From assembly GCF_041435115.1 (NCBI RefSeq), contig NZ_CP108046.1:1240001-1304000 (forward strand): DNA of 64,000 bases. The letters run 5' to 3'. Both the position numbers and the translations under genes were made by a program. The DNA is from Streptomyces sp. NBC_00289. GTDB taxonomy: Bacteria; Actinomycetota; Actinomycetes; Streptomycetales; Streptomycetaceae. Below, piece by piece: positions 1-7,960 of this stretch; the first letter of the stretch is position 1, and each line of letters starts with the position of its first letter. Below the pieces are notes generated by a model, which had not been told where the DNA came from, did not search any database, and saw only the letters and a list, made by a program, of their open reading frames with translations.

Positions 1-91
1 GTCACCGCGATCGGGCCGTTCCCGCCCTTCTTCGGAGCGGTCCCCCTTCCCACTCGTCGGCCGCGCGGCCCGATCAACTGACATCGATGTG

Positions 92-146
92 GTCAGCAGG
101 TCAGCAGGTCGGCAGGTCGGCAGGTCGGCAGGTCGGCAGGTCAGCC
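92..146. repeat. 8-bp tandem repeat (GTCRGCAG x6.9)
   Basis: Six full copies of an 8-bp unit, GTCAGCAG twice and then GTCGGCAG four times, plus a partial seventh copy that runs into the stop codon of the monooxygenase on the minus strand. It looks like a simple slippage repeat. The 91 bases before it show no recognisable gene. Confidence 0.8.
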
Positions 147-1751
147 CACCGGCTCGCGTTCGGGTGAGGACGACGGCGCGCCGGTCCATCGGCGCAGAGC
201 GGCTTCGAGGCCGGTGCGGGCGGCGACGTCGGTGGTGTCAGCGGCCCAGGCAACCACCCCGTCCGGGCGTACCAACACCGCAGTCGGCGACGCCGGGTCG
301 TCGGTCACGCTGCTCACTCGCCCGCGCCAGTCGGCGGAGAGGCGGGCGAACGCGCCGTCCGGAGTGCGGTCGAGCAGCAGGAATCCGCCGTTGTGAGCGT
401 GGTCGGCCAGCCGGCTGCCGTCCTTCAGCCACAGGTCGGGGACGTACCGGCCGACCAGCGGGTGATCGCCGGGCAGATCGATGCGCTGGTCGACTCCGGA
501 GATCTTCCTGACCGCGTAGGTCGTGCCGTCTCGGGTGCTCAGCAAGTCGGCCATGATCCCTCGGAGCGCGCCCGACTTGGGGTCCCCGCGCAGCACCGCG
601 ATCTGGGCCCGCGTCCAGTCCATCACCCAGGCACCGAGGGGACGACGTTCGGCGTCGTAGGTGTCGAGCAGCCCTTCGGGCGCCCATCCGGCGACCACGG
701 CACCGAGCTTCCAGCCGAGGTTCGTCGCGTCGCCGACCCCGAGGTTGAGCCCCTGGCCACCGAACGGCGGGTGCACGTGTGCGGCGTCGCCGGCCAGAAG
801 GATCCGCCCCGACCGGTAGGACGCGGCCTGGCGAGTGTTGTCGGTCCAGCGGGTCGGGGTGGCGCGCAGTGCGGTGAGCGTGACGTCGGTGCCCGAGACC
901 CGGCGCAGACTGTTCTGCACCTCGTCGAGGGTGACCGGCGCCATGGGGGTCCTCTCGCGCGAGCGAAGCCGAGCGTGGGGGAGGTCGGCGGGAGGGTTGT
1001 CGAACTCGACGGTGGCCACCCGCCCGGGCTGCGGGCCGTATCGGTAGGCGCCCTCGGGTGACCACACCCATCCGTTCGTGAGCTTCTGCGGGTCGGCGAT
1101 GTCGACGATCGCCTGGTAGCCGGTGAGTTCGGGGTCGGTTCCGGGGAAGTCGATGCCCGCGAGACGGCGTACGGTGCTGTGCCCGCCGTCGCAGCCGACC
1201 AGCCACCCGGTACGCACCGTGCCGGCGGTGGTGCCGACGAGCACGCCGTCGCCGGTGTCTTCGAGCGCGGTGACCTCAACGCCGCGACGCACCGGTACGC
1301 CCCAGCGCGTGAGGTACTCGGTGAGCAGCGCCACCAGCTCACGCTGCGGCACCATCCTCGCTCCGGCGGCCGCCGTGTGTGCGGCGAGGTCGGGATCGGA
1401 CCAGTCCACGAGGTCGGGGTCGAGGATCATCCCGGCGAAGTGCCCGGTGAATCGTGAGTCGGGCGTTCGTCTGACCTCACCGGGCGGCGGGTCGTCGGCC
1501 ATGCGGGAGAACGACCCCATCCGCTCGAGGATCTCTCGCTGCACCTGTTCGGCGGCGGGCAGCAGGCCGCGGCGGTCGAGTGCCTCGGCCGTCGGCAGGT
1601 TGATCCCCTGCGCCTTCATCGCCTCGTCCGGTTCGGCCCGTCGCTCCAGTACCTGTACCGACGCTCCCGCGAGCGCCAGCTCCGCGGCGAGCACGAGGCC
1701 CACCGGCCCGGCTCCGACCACGGTCACGTCCACACCTGGGTTCATATCCAT
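141..1751 (-). CDS. FAD-dependent aromatic-ring monooxygenase (class A, Rox/PgaE-like)
   Basis: This is a group A flavin monooxygenase that would use NAD(P)H and O2 to hydroxylate an aromatic substrate in the cytosol. The sequence shows an N-terminal Rossmann motif VVGAGPVGLVLAAEL, a DG motif (LVGCDGGHSTVRRLAG) and the FAD-binding LLAGDAAHVHPPFGGQGLN motif. A thioredoxin-like C-terminal part follows, and the length of about 536 residues is usual for the family. The open frame extends upstream to 1793. I place the start at ATG 1751 (or ATG 1745) because a good minus-strand promoter and two operator palindromes lie between those positions. It is divergent from the TetR gene and probably repressed by it. 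The substrate is unknown. Rifampicin-type, tetracycline-type or polyketide substrates are all possible for this family, and the location next to a TetR gene suggests drug or xenobiotic inactivation. Confidence 0.85.
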   Translation of the reverse strand: MDMNPGVDVTVVGAGPVGLVLAAELALAGASVQVLERRAEPDEAMKAQGINLPTAEALDRRGLLPAAEQVQREILERMGSFSRMADDPPPGEVRRTPDSRFTGHFAGMILDPDLVDWSDPDLAAHTAAAGARMVPQRELVALLTEYLTRWGVPVRRGVEVTALEDTGDGVLVGTTAGTVRTGWLVGCDGGHSTVRRLAGIDFPGTDPELTGYQAIVDIADPQKLTNGWVWSPEGAYRYGPQPGRVATVEFDNPPADLPHARLRSRERTPMAPVTLDEVQNSLRRVSGTDVTLTALRATPTRWTDNTRQAASYRSGRILLAGDAAHVHPPFGGQGLNLGVGDATNLGWKLGAVVAGWAPEGLLDTYDAERRPLGAWVMDWTRAQIAVLRGDPKSGALRGIMADLLSTRDGTTYAVRKISGVDQRIDLPGDHPLVGRYVPDLWLKDGSRLADHAHNGGFLLLDRTPDGAFARLSADWRGRVSSVTDDPASPTAVLVRPDGVVAWAADTTDVAARTGLEAALRRWTGAPSSSPEREPVG

Positions 1752-1786
1752 GTTCACGAACACTGTTCTATCGACGAACACTGTTC
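1751..1786. promoter_or_regulatory. TetR-type operator cluster
   Basis: Two identical 11-bp palindromes GAACACTGTTC lie at 1758-1768 and 1776-1786, 18 bp apart. A related inverted repeat TGTTC-AC-GAACA lies at 1751-1762 and shares its right half with the first palindrome. They cover the -10 region and the spacer of the monooxygenase promoter and lie just upstream of the -10 of the TetR gene. A TetR repressor bound there would shut both directions. The repeats are seen directly; the ligand-responsive role is inferred. Confidence 0.75.
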
Positions 1787-1793
1787 GCGTCAA
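1765..1793 (-). promoter_or_regulatory. promoter of the monooxygenase gene
   Basis: The minus strand has a -35 TTGACG (1793-1788), a 17-bp spacer and a -10 TAGAAC (1770-1765). The predicted start point is about 6 nt before ATG 1751, so the mRNA has almost no leader. Both GAACACTGTTC palindromes overlap the promoter. This placement also rules out the longer open frame starting at 1793. Confidence 0.65.
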
Positions 1794-1801
1794 GCTATGA
1801 T
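1773..1801 (+). promoter_or_regulatory. leaderless promoter of the TetR gene
   Basis: A -10 hexamer TATGAT lies at 1796-1801. The GTG start at 1808 is 7 nt after its end, exactly where transcription should begin, so the mRNA is probably leaderless. The -35 region (about 1773-1778, GACGAA) is weak and overlaps the second operator palindrome, which fits autorepression. Confidence 0.55.
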
Positions 1802-1807
1802 GGTCCG

Positions 1808-2530
1808 GTGAACCCGAGAGAGCGACGGGCGGCGCGCCACCAGCCGCCCAACCCCGAGGCCGAGGCCGCAGTCAGACCGCGGCGCCGCACGGCCCCGATC
1901 ACCGTGGAGCAGGTCGTCGACACCGCCCTCGGCATCATCGCCACAGAGGGCTACGAGGCACTGACCATGCGCCGACTCGCAGGCGCGCTCGACACCGGAC
2001 CCGCCTCGCTCTACGCCCACGTGGTCAACAAGGCCGACCTCGACGAGCTGCTCATCGGGCGGCTGTGCGCCCAGCTCGTACTGCCCGAACCCGACCGGGG
2101 GGCCTGGCGGGAGCAGATCCGCGGCGTGTGCGTCCAACTGCGCGACCAGTACCTGAGGTACCCCGGGATCTCCCGTGCGGCGCTCGCCATGGCACCCACC
2201 GACCTCGAGGCCATGCGCGTCAGCGAAGGAATGCTGGCGATCCTGCTCGCCGGCGGCGTCGCCCCGCAGGCCGCCGCCTGGGCCATCGACGCCCTCCTGC
2301 TGTACGTGGCCGCCTACTGCCTCGAGACGTCGATCGCACGCCGGCGATCAGCACACGACGACACCGCCTGGGTCCTCGACCGCGACGAACTACGACGCCG
2401 GCTCACGGCCCTGCCCGCCGACACCTTCCCCCACACCACCCGCCACGCGGCCGAACTCACCGCCGGCGAGGGTCACGACCGGTTCGACTTCACCCTCGTC
2501 CTCATGACCGACGGCCTCGCACAGCGCTAG
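1808..2530 (+). CDS. TetR family transcriptional regulator
   Basis: A 240-aa DNA-binding repressor. After a basic N-terminal tail of about 30 residues comes the TetR helix-turn-helix (residues about 35-80: ITVEQVVDTALGIIATEGYE, then LTMRRLAGAL and SLYAHVVNKADL). The C-terminal helical domain resembles the TetR_C group that binds ligands. The start is GTG 1808, placed at the predicted transcription start. It is divergent from the flavin monooxygenase and separated from it by the operator cluster, so it most likely controls that gene and itself. The inducer cannot be told from sequence. Confidence 0.88.
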   Translation: MNPRERRAARHQPPNPEAEAAVRPRRRTAPITVEQVVDTALGIIATEGYEALTMRRLAGALDTGPASLYAHVVNKADLDELLIGRLCAQLVLPEPDRGAWREQIRGVCVQLRDQYLRYPGISRAALAMAPTDLEAMRVSEGMLAILLAGGVAPQAAAWAIDALLLYVAAYCLETSIARRRSAHDDTAWVLDRDELRRRLTALPADTFPHTTRHAAELTAGEGHDRFDFTLVLMTDGLAQR

Positions 2531-2559
2531 ACCCCGTCGGCGGATCATGCGATTGCCAG

Positions 2560-2751
2560 GCCCTGCACGAACGCCACCGCGGCCGGTCGGCGGACGGCAT
2601 CCGGGAGCGGATTCTCCGGGCGGTCCTGGCGGATGCCGATGCCGGCGGGGAGATCGACTGGAGCATGGCGGGTGTGGACCCCGCCCGGTGCCGGGCCCAC
2701 CAGCACGCAGCGGGGGCACCACGCGAAGCGCCCCGGATCCCGAGGCGCCGA
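2560..2751 (+). pseudogene. remnant of an IS5-family transposase
   Basis: Translation in this frame gives about 64 residues (ALHERHRGRSADG, RILRAVLADADA, IDWSMAGVDPARCRAHQHAAGA) that match the N-terminal/central part of the IS5-type transposases common in Streptomyces, where VYERHRRWSADGTW and IDWSMVGVDSTSCRAHQHAAGA are typical. Both the beginning and the DDE catalytic end are missing. The fragment lies just after the TetR stop codon and marks an old insertion or deletion. Recognition is from memory of the family and was not checked by a search. Confidence 0.6.
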
Positions 2752-2831
2752 GTGATACCGCTGGAGCATCGGTCACTCGGTGAGCGGACTGGTTCGGAGA
2801 GCGTTTCGACTCGTCGATAGTCTTCGTCTTC

Positions 2832-3269
2832 ATGATGCGCGCCTGGCTGCTACCGATGCTGCTTGTCCTCTGCGGTTCAGCCGTTGCGACCGGGCCGTTC
2901 CCCAGGGGAGCCCACGGCGCGGCCGCAGCACTCATGTTGGTGTTCGTGCTGCTCGCGGGCGTGAACTCGTCTCTTGTCTTCCCGAGGTCGATCGGTGCGC
3001 TGGAGGCACAACGGCGCAGCGCGGTCGACGGCCGGCCGGTCGTCTTCTGGCGGCCGGGCTGCATGTACTGCCTCAGGCTCCGCATGCGGTTGGGCCGTAC
3101 CGGCCGCCGGTTGCATTGGGTCGACATCTGGCGTGATCCGGCCGGAGCGGCGGTCGTGAGGGCTGCCAATGACGGCGATGAGACCGTGCCGACCGTCCTC
3201 GTGGAGGGCCGACCGCACGTCAACCCCGATCCAGAGTGGGTGCGCGAACAGCTTTCCCCCTCCGCGTGA
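2832..3269 (+). CDS. membrane-anchored glutaredoxin-domain protein
   Basis: A 145-aa protein with two hydrophobic segments (residues about 5-20 and 29-49) followed by a glutaredoxin/mycoredoxin fold. The redox motif is CMYC (C77-x-x-C80), inside VVFWRPGCMYC, and the conserved cis-Pro stretch TVPTVLV follows. It probably reduces disulfides or mixed disulfides at the inner face of the membrane. This layout (short membrane anchor plus Grx domain) is common in Streptomyces. ATG 2832 and ATG 2835 are both possible starts, and no clear Shine-Dalgarno sequence precedes them. A perfect hairpin terminator follows. Confidence 0.82.
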   Translation: MMRAWLLPMLLVLCGSAVATGPFPRGAHGAAAALMLVFVLLAGVNSSLVFPRSIGALEAQRRSAVDGRPVVFWRPGCMYCLRLRMRLGRTGRRLHWVDIWRDPAGAAVVRAANDGDETVPTVLVEGRPHVNPDPEWVREQLSPSA

Positions 3270-3344
3270 ACGGGAGTGGTGGCGCCGTGGCGGAGGAGGG
3301 TCCACAGGCCCGGAAAGATCGTCAGCCGGTTCGACGCCGTCTGT

Positions 3345-3380
3345 GACCTCCGTCTGCTCCACGCAACGCAGACGGAGGTC
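3345..3380. terminator. bidirectional hairpin terminator
   Basis: A perfect 13-bp inverted repeat: GACCTCCGTCTGC (3345-3357), a 10-nt loop, then GCAGACGGAGGTC (3368-3380). It lies between the ends of two convergent genes, the glutaredoxin (+) and the hydrolase (-), so it can serve both. Confidence 0.8.
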
Positions 3381-3475
3381 GACCACCTTCTTCGGCCCTC
3401 GCGCACGGCGGCCGTCATGGCGACCGGTCGGTCAGGGCAACAGGCAGAGCAGGCAAGCCGGTCCGGAGAAAGACA

Positions 3476-4969
3476 TCACGATGCCCGCCCCAGATGCGCG
3501 AGCACCATGCGCACCGCCCTGGACACGGCCTCGCGGGACTCGTCTGTCGGTTCGTGGATCTCGAAGCCGTGGCGGCCGTGCGGGACGTCGATGATCTCGA
3601 CCGGGGTCTTCGTCTCCTCCGCCGCGGTGACGAACTCCTCCACCGTGGCGGCGATCTGCGGCGTTTCCAGGCCTGCCCGGGTGAGCACGAGTGGCGGCGG
3701 CGTCCCGTCGGCGGAGTGGAGCGCGCCGACCGGACTGAAGCGGGCCCCGACCGCACCCCAGCTCGGGAGGGGGGCCAGGATCGGGTAGGTGAGAGCGAGG
3801 CAACGCAGCCATGGGGGCGGGCCGGTGATCCAGTCCGCGGCGAGCAGTCCCGCGCCGGAGAAGATCCACAGGGCGATGCGCTGCGCGTCCACGCGGGGGT
3901 CGGCCCGCAGCAGTTCAAGAGCCTCGGCCACGTCGTCGGCGGCCTCCGCGTACTGGCCGATGCCGTGCAGGCGGTGCTCCACGACGGCACCCACCACGCC
4001 CAGGCTCGCCGCGTAGCGGGCGTAGCCGAGGTAGAACGGCCAATCGCGGGGCGCCGGGACCAAGTCGGGCGGCAGCGGGCCGCCGTGCACGAACAGCACT
4101 GCGGGGTAAGGCGGTTGGGCTTCTCCCGGTTCCGGCAAGTGCAGGTCCACACGTCCGTTGCGCATCCGCGGCCGCTCCGGGGTGTCGAGCAGGAAGGGCC
4201 GCAGGGACGGCGACTCGCCCTCGGACGCGGTCAGCCGCCGCCCCTCGCCCACGGCCGCGCGGAGCAGCACCCCGGCCAGTTCGTCAGGGCAGGAGAGCAT
4301 CGGCCAGTGGCCGGTGGCCAGTTCGAAGAAGCCCACCTGTGGATCTGCCAGCTTCCGGAACTGCGGCGGACCGGTGCGCACCAGCGCCTCGACCAGCTCC
4401 AGGGTCATCCCTCCCGCCGTGCACAGGATTCCGCTGGTCGGCACGGCCGCGGCGGCGCCGGTCAGCCGCAGCGGCTGCGTCAGTGTGCGCGCCGGCTGCG
4501 GGGTGGCCAGCCGGCTGAGCAGCTCCAGCTGCTGAGCCGAGAGCCCTTCCGTGCTGCCCCACCGCTGCCACTCCGCCGGTTCCGGCGCCGGGACCGGCCC
4601 GGGGCTGCCTTCCGCCCGCAGCAGTTCATGCACCGACGGGTCCGGTACCAGGGCCAGCGCCGCGTCGCCGTCCTGCGGCAACCCCGCATCCAGGTACACG
4701 ATCCGCGCGACCCGCTCCGGGCGGCGGTCCGCCGCGCCCAGCACGGGGTGGACGGCATAGTCGTGACCGACCAGCACCAACTCCGCGGGCGAGTCGATGG
4801 AATCGATCAGGCGGACCACATCCTCGACATGTGTCTCCAGATCGGCCTCGGGCCGCCCGCTCAGCGTCACCGGGTGCGCCTCGGCCCCCGACTCCCGCAG
4901 CCGGACGATCACCTCGCTCCAGACCTGTCCGTCGGTGAACGGGCCGGAGACCAGGATCAACACAGACAT
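3476..4969 (-). CDS. two-domain alpha/beta hydrolase fusion
   Basis: A 497-aa cytosolic protein made of two alpha/beta hydrolase units. The N-terminal unit (about residues 1-240) resembles EstC/salicylate-esterase-like hydrolases (MSVLILVSGPFTDGQVW; elbow LVGHDYAVHP). Its nucleophile position is Asp rather than Ser, as in dehalogenases and epoxide hydrolases, so it may be altered or inactive. The C-terminal unit (about 270-497) resembles dienelactone-hydrolase/BD-FAE enzymes, with the oxyanion motif VLFVHGG, a nucleophile loop WIFSGAG and a catalytic His in HGRHGFE. ATG 4969 is chosen because GGAGGT lies 4 nt before it; the longer frame to 5032 overlaps the promoter. It is divergent from a MerR regulator that probably activates it. 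The substrate is unknown. Confidence 0.8.
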   Translation of the reverse strand: MSVLILVSGPFTDGQVWSEVIVRLRESGAEAHPVTLSGRPEADLETHVEDVVRLIDSIDSPAELVLVGHDYAVHPVLGAADRRPERVARIVYLDAGLPQDGDAALALVPDPSVHELLRAEGSPGPVPAPEPAEWQRWGSTEGLSAQQLELLSRLATPQPARTLTQPLRLTGAAAAVPTSGILCTAGGMTLELVEALVRTGPPQFRKLADPQVGFFELATGHWPMLSCPDELAGVLLRAAVGEGRRLTASEGESPSLRPFLLDTPERPRMRNGRVDLHLPEPGEAQPPYPAVLFVHGGPLPPDLVPAPRDWPFYLGYARYAASLGVVGAVVEHRLHGIGQYAEAADDVAEALELLRADPRVDAQRIALWIFSGAGLLAADWITGPPPWLRCLALTYPILAPLPSWGAVGARFSPVGALHSADGTPPPLVLTRAGLETPQIAATVEEFVTAAEETKTPVEIIDVPHGRHGFEIHEPTDESREAVSRAVRMVLAHLGRAS

Positions 4970-5001
4970 CAGTACCTCCAAGGGGTGGGCCTGTCCCGGG
5001 T

Positions 5002-5032
5002 AACCTAGGAACTCCCCCTGAGGGAGGTTCAA
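5002..5032 (-). promoter_or_regulatory. MerR-type promoter with 19-bp spacer
   Basis: On the minus strand the hydrolase has -35 TTGAAC (5032-5027) and -10 TAGGTT (5007-5002) separated by 19 bp. This is the overlong spacer typical of promoters that MerR proteins activate by twisting the DNA. The spacer is an imperfect palindrome (5009-5030) with outer halves GAACTCCC and GGGAGGTTC. The same bases carry the likely ribosome-binding site of the divergent MerR gene, so binding should also affect its own expression. Confidence 0.75.
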
Positions 5033-5035
5033 CCC

Positions 5036-5941
5036 TTGCCAGAAGACGGCACCCTGAGCATCGGCGAACTCGCCGCGCAGGCGAAGACCACGGTCAAGAC
5101 CGTCCGCTTCTACTCCGACCAGGGCCTGCTGCCCGAAGCCTCACGCAGCGGCGGCGGCCACCGCCGCTACGGCCCCGAGGCACCGGCCCGGCTGCGCACG
5201 ATCCGCGCACTGCGCTCACTCGGCGTGCCCGTCCCCGAGATCGGAAGGGTCCTCGACCGCGGGGACACCCTGGAGGCGGTCGTGGCCCGCCGGCTGGACG
5301 ACCTCGGCACCGAACTCGCCGCCCTGCGCTGGCGCGAGGCCGCGCTGCGGGCGGTCCAGGACGGCTCCCCGGAGCAGCTCGCGGAGCGCCTGGAGCTGAT
5401 CGGGGCGGTCAGCGTCCCGCCGAGCACGTCCGCCCTCGCGCAGTACTGGCGCCGCCTGCTTCCGGTCCGCCTCTCCGCTCGCCTCCGCGCCGCCGTCACC
5501 GATGCGGCCGTCCCGCAGCCCCCGGCCGACCCGACGCCGGAGCAGGTCCTGGCCTTCGCTCGCCTCCACGCCCTGGCAGCGGCCGCCACCGATCACTGCC
5601 TCGCCTCCCACCGGCCCGCCACGGACACCGCCGCACACCCGGACCTCCTCTACGACGGTCTGCACGAGGCGTACCAACTGGCGGACGCCGCCCTGCGAAC
5701 CGACCACTCCCCCAGCCTGGGCGAGGCGCTGGACTGCTACGTCGCCGCCCACGCCCGAGCCTCCGACACCCGCGACAGCCCAGCCTTCCGCCGCTCCCTC
5801 GTCGTCCGCCTCGCCATGGCGGATCACCCGGTGATGTCCCGCTACTGGCAACTGGCAGGGCAGTTGACGCCCGACCTGACTCTCGGCGGGGCGGACCTCC
5901 ACCTCCGCGAAGCCCTGACCGCGAGCGTGGCAGCGGGCTGA
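5036..5941 (+). CDS. MerR family transcriptional regulator
   Basis: A 301-aa regulator with an N-terminal winged helix-turn-helix (SIGELAAQAKTTVKTVRFYS, then the wing GGGHRRYGPEA and helix LRTIRALRSLGVPVPEIGRVL) and a dimerisation helix. A long alpha-helical C-terminal domain (about residues 120-300) may sense a ligand. No metal-binding cysteine cluster is visible, so a drug or organic inducer is more likely than a metal. It starts at TTG 5036, 8 nt after GGGAGG. It is divergent from the two-domain hydrolase and should bind the palindrome between them. Confidence 0.85.
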   Translation: MPEDGTLSIGELAAQAKTTVKTVRFYSDQGLLPEASRSGGGHRRYGPEAPARLRTIRALRSLGVPVPEIGRVLDRGDTLEAVVARRLDDLGTELAALRWREAALRAVQDGSPEQLAERLELIGAVSVPPSTSALAQYWRRLLPVRLSARLRAAVTDAAVPQPPADPTPEQVLAFARLHALAAAATDHCLASHRPATDTAAHPDLLYDGLHEAYQLADAALRTDHSPSLGEALDCYVAAHARASDTRDSPAFRRSLVVRLAMADHPVMSRYWQLAGQLTPDLTLGGADLHLREALTASVAAG

Positions 5942-6265
5942 GTCCCTCGTCTCCCCGGGCGTGGGGCTCGAGTCCGGGCGGGATCGGGCTGGACCGGACG
6001 CGTGTGTGTCTCAGGAACTCGCGCCGGTTCCGGCCGTAGGGCAGAAATCCTGACGAGGCTCGGCGCGCAGCGCGGACATGGCCTCCACCAAGCGTCCGCA
6101 GCCGATGCCTCGCCGTACGGTCGTTGTCGTCGTACGCCGCCTGATGGTCCGCCTTCTGCCATCGCCGCACTGCCCGCTGTCACTGTGCTCACAGGATGTT
6201 CGGTGCGAGCACCGAGGGGGGATCTCCGTCGGGTGGAGTCCATCGCCCCCTCGAACGGAGCCGAC
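5942..6265. other. intergenic, no gene recognised
   Basis: 324 bases between the MerR gene and the carboxymuconolactone-decarboxylase-like gene. An open frame runs upstream from the latter but its residues look like non-coding shadow. I see no clear promoter, repeat or RNA structure. Confidence 0.5.
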
Positions 6266-6814
6266 ATGAAGTACCCGGATCTTTCCGCGCTGCCCGCGGA
6301 ACTGCAGGAGGCCGTGACGAGTCATGGCTCGCTCAACGTCTTCCGGATGTTGATGCACTCACCGAACCTGGCGAAGGGCATGCTGGCGCTGGGGGACGCG
6401 GTTCTGCGACGGAACTCGCTGCCGGACACCCTGCGCGAACTCGCCATCGTCCGGGTCGGCCACGTCTACAAGGCTGAGTACGAGGTCCACCACCACGAGA
6501 ACATCGGCCGTCTCGTCGGACTCTCCGAGCAAGCGGTCGCCGCCGCCGCGACCGGGTCCGCCCAAGGCCTGTCCGCCCCCGAAGCCGCCGTCCTCACCGC
6601 CACGGACCGGCTGCTCGACCGGCACAGCCTCAACGCAGCGGAACGTGACCAGCTGCTGGCCTTCCTGACGGTCAACCAGCTCGCCGATCTCGTCATCACC
6701 GTCGGCTTCTACCAACTCGTGTGCGACTTCCTCAACACCTTCGGGGTGACGACCTCCGGCGAGACCCCGCCCTACGGCGACGTGCCCCCTGCGGCCGGCA
6801 ACGAGGAGGGTTGA
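6266..6814 (+). CDS. carboxymuconolactone decarboxylase-like (AhpD-fold) protein
   Basis: A 182-aa all-helical protein of the CMD/AhpD superfamily. The conserved core (LRELAIVRVGHVYKAEYEVH, then HHENIGRLVGLSEQAV) aligns with the usual E-x-x-I...Y-x-x-x-H region. The redox CxxC of AhpD is absent, so a decarboxylase-like or unknown activity is more likely than peroxidase support. ATG 6266 is preferred over an in-frame upstream start at 6002 because GGAG stands 5 nt before it and the family begins here. It is convergent with the carboxypeptidase gene, and the two stop codons touch (6814/6815). Confidence 0.8.
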   Translation: MKYPDLSALPAELQEAVTSHGSLNVFRMLMHSPNLAKGMLALGDAVLRRNSLPDTLRELAIVRVGHVYKAEYEVHHHENIGRLVGLSEQAVAAAATGSAQGLSAPEAAVLTATDRLLDRHSLNAAERDQLLAFLTVNQLADLVITVGFYQLVCDFLNTFGVTTSGETPPYGDVPPAAGNEEG

Positions 6815-7960
6815 CTACCTGGCGACTCTGTCGGGCCCGGCGGGCCGGGCCCCACCGGCGTCCGCTCGCTCCTCCAAGCCATCAGTGACCTCTGGGGCGC
6901 TGAGCGCGAGCGCCAGCAACGCCGCCGAGACTTCTCGCATGACCTCCTCGGCCTCACTGAACACCGGCTGGAAGGCCTCACCACATTCGATCGTGTAACC
7001 GAACACCTTCGTGGTTGCCGGGTTCGTGACGTGTCGGCTGTACGCGTAGTCGTCACTCGTCCCCGAGGTGGCGTACAGCCCGTACGCCGCCTCGACACCG
7101 TAGTCGACCTGGCGCACCGCGCGTACCGCGTTGTTCATCCGCTCCGCCAGTTCGACCGCGATCTTCAGGTCTGTTTCGGGCATGAACTCGCCTATGCCGT
7201 CATTCGGCCGGCCTCGCACCGCGTCGAGATCGGGGTTGCGGAAGTTGTCGGTCGGCGTGGTGGACTGATTCTGGTCGGAGCCCCAGTTGTGCAGGATCAC
7301 CGGAACCGCGCTGTGGACGTCGACCATCCACCGAATCCGCGGGTGGCTGTCGAGCGTCCAGACCACGTTCCGGGTCTCGGGCTCCGATGCGGCGGCCGGC
7401 CCCCGGTAGACCTGCGGATCGCACGGATGGTCCGACGTGTGGACATCCGCGTCCGGGGCGAACTTCGTGGTGTGGTCCCACAGGAAGTCGAAGTTTCGGT
7501 TGAGGTCAACGCCCACGCACGACGGACCGGTTGACCCGGCGGGCGCCGGCCGGCGGTTCTTGCGCCACATCGCGGAGGTGGTCTGGCTCCAGGCCCGGCC
7601 GTCGGGGTTGACGCAGGGCAGGACGAACAGATTCAGGTTCTCCACGACGTGCGAGACCTGGGCCGCCGTGAACGACGACGACCCGTAGCCGAGTCCGGTG
7701 GCAGAGCCGTGTGCCTCCAGCAGGTCTGCCGCCAGCGAGATCAGTGCGTCGGGCGGCACCCACTCCCGGGCATGCATCCCGCCCAGCAGCAGGATTCCGG
7801 GTACCTCGTCGGCCTGTCGCGCCCCGACCCGCAACAGCCGCGTTGTTCGCCCCTCGTGGGTGGTGTGGGGCGGAGTGATGATCTCGGTCGCCTCGGGATA
7901 CATGCCGTGCAGACTGGTGATCGCCGATTCGATCTCGGCCACGTTGAGATACACGGTCAC
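6815..7960 (-). CDS. M14 family zinc carboxypeptidase (cytosolic)
   Basis: A 381-aa metallocarboxypeptidase that would remove C-terminal residues from peptides. The zinc site is complete: H63 and E66 in GGMHAREWVPP, and H216 in WMVDVHSAVP. DLNRNF (152-157) binds the substrate carboxylate and E325 in YTIECGE is the general base. No signal peptide or pro-domain is visible, unusual for this mostly secreted family, so it probably acts inside the cell. The GTG start at 7960 overlaps the stop of the 106-aa gene (GTGA), indicating translational coupling. It is the last gene of the EACC1-caspase-subtilase run and could finish off fragments made by the upstream endopeptidases. Confidence 0.85.
   Translation of the reverse strand: MTVYLNVAEIESAITSLHGMYPEATEIITPPHTTHEGRTTRLLRVGARQADEVPGILLLGGMHAREWVPPDALISLAADLLEAHGSATGLGYGSSSFTAAQVSHVVENLNLFVLPCVNPDGRAWSQTTSAMWRKNRRPAPAGSTGPSCVGVDLNRNFDFLWDHTTKFAPDADVHTSDHPCDPQVYRGPAAASEPETRNVVWTLDSHPRIRWMVDVHSAVPVILHNWGSDQNQSTTPTDNFRNPDLDAVRGRPNDGIGEFMPETDLKIAVELAERMNNAVRAVRQVDYGVEAAYGLYATSGTSDDYAYSRHVTNPATTKVFGYTIECGEAFQPVFSEAEEVMREVSAALLALALSAPEVTDGLEERADAGGARPAGPDRVAR

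Noticed and set aside
1752..1793. Upstream extension of the monooxygenase frame to TTG 1793
   Set aside because: This segment holds the -35/-10 promoter and operator palindromes; its residues (RTVFVDRTVFVN) simply translate the repeat.
3494..5008. 504-aa plus-strand frame opposite the hydrolase
   Set aside because: Arg/His/Gln-rich shadow of a gene with clear hydrolase motifs and a good ribosome-binding site.
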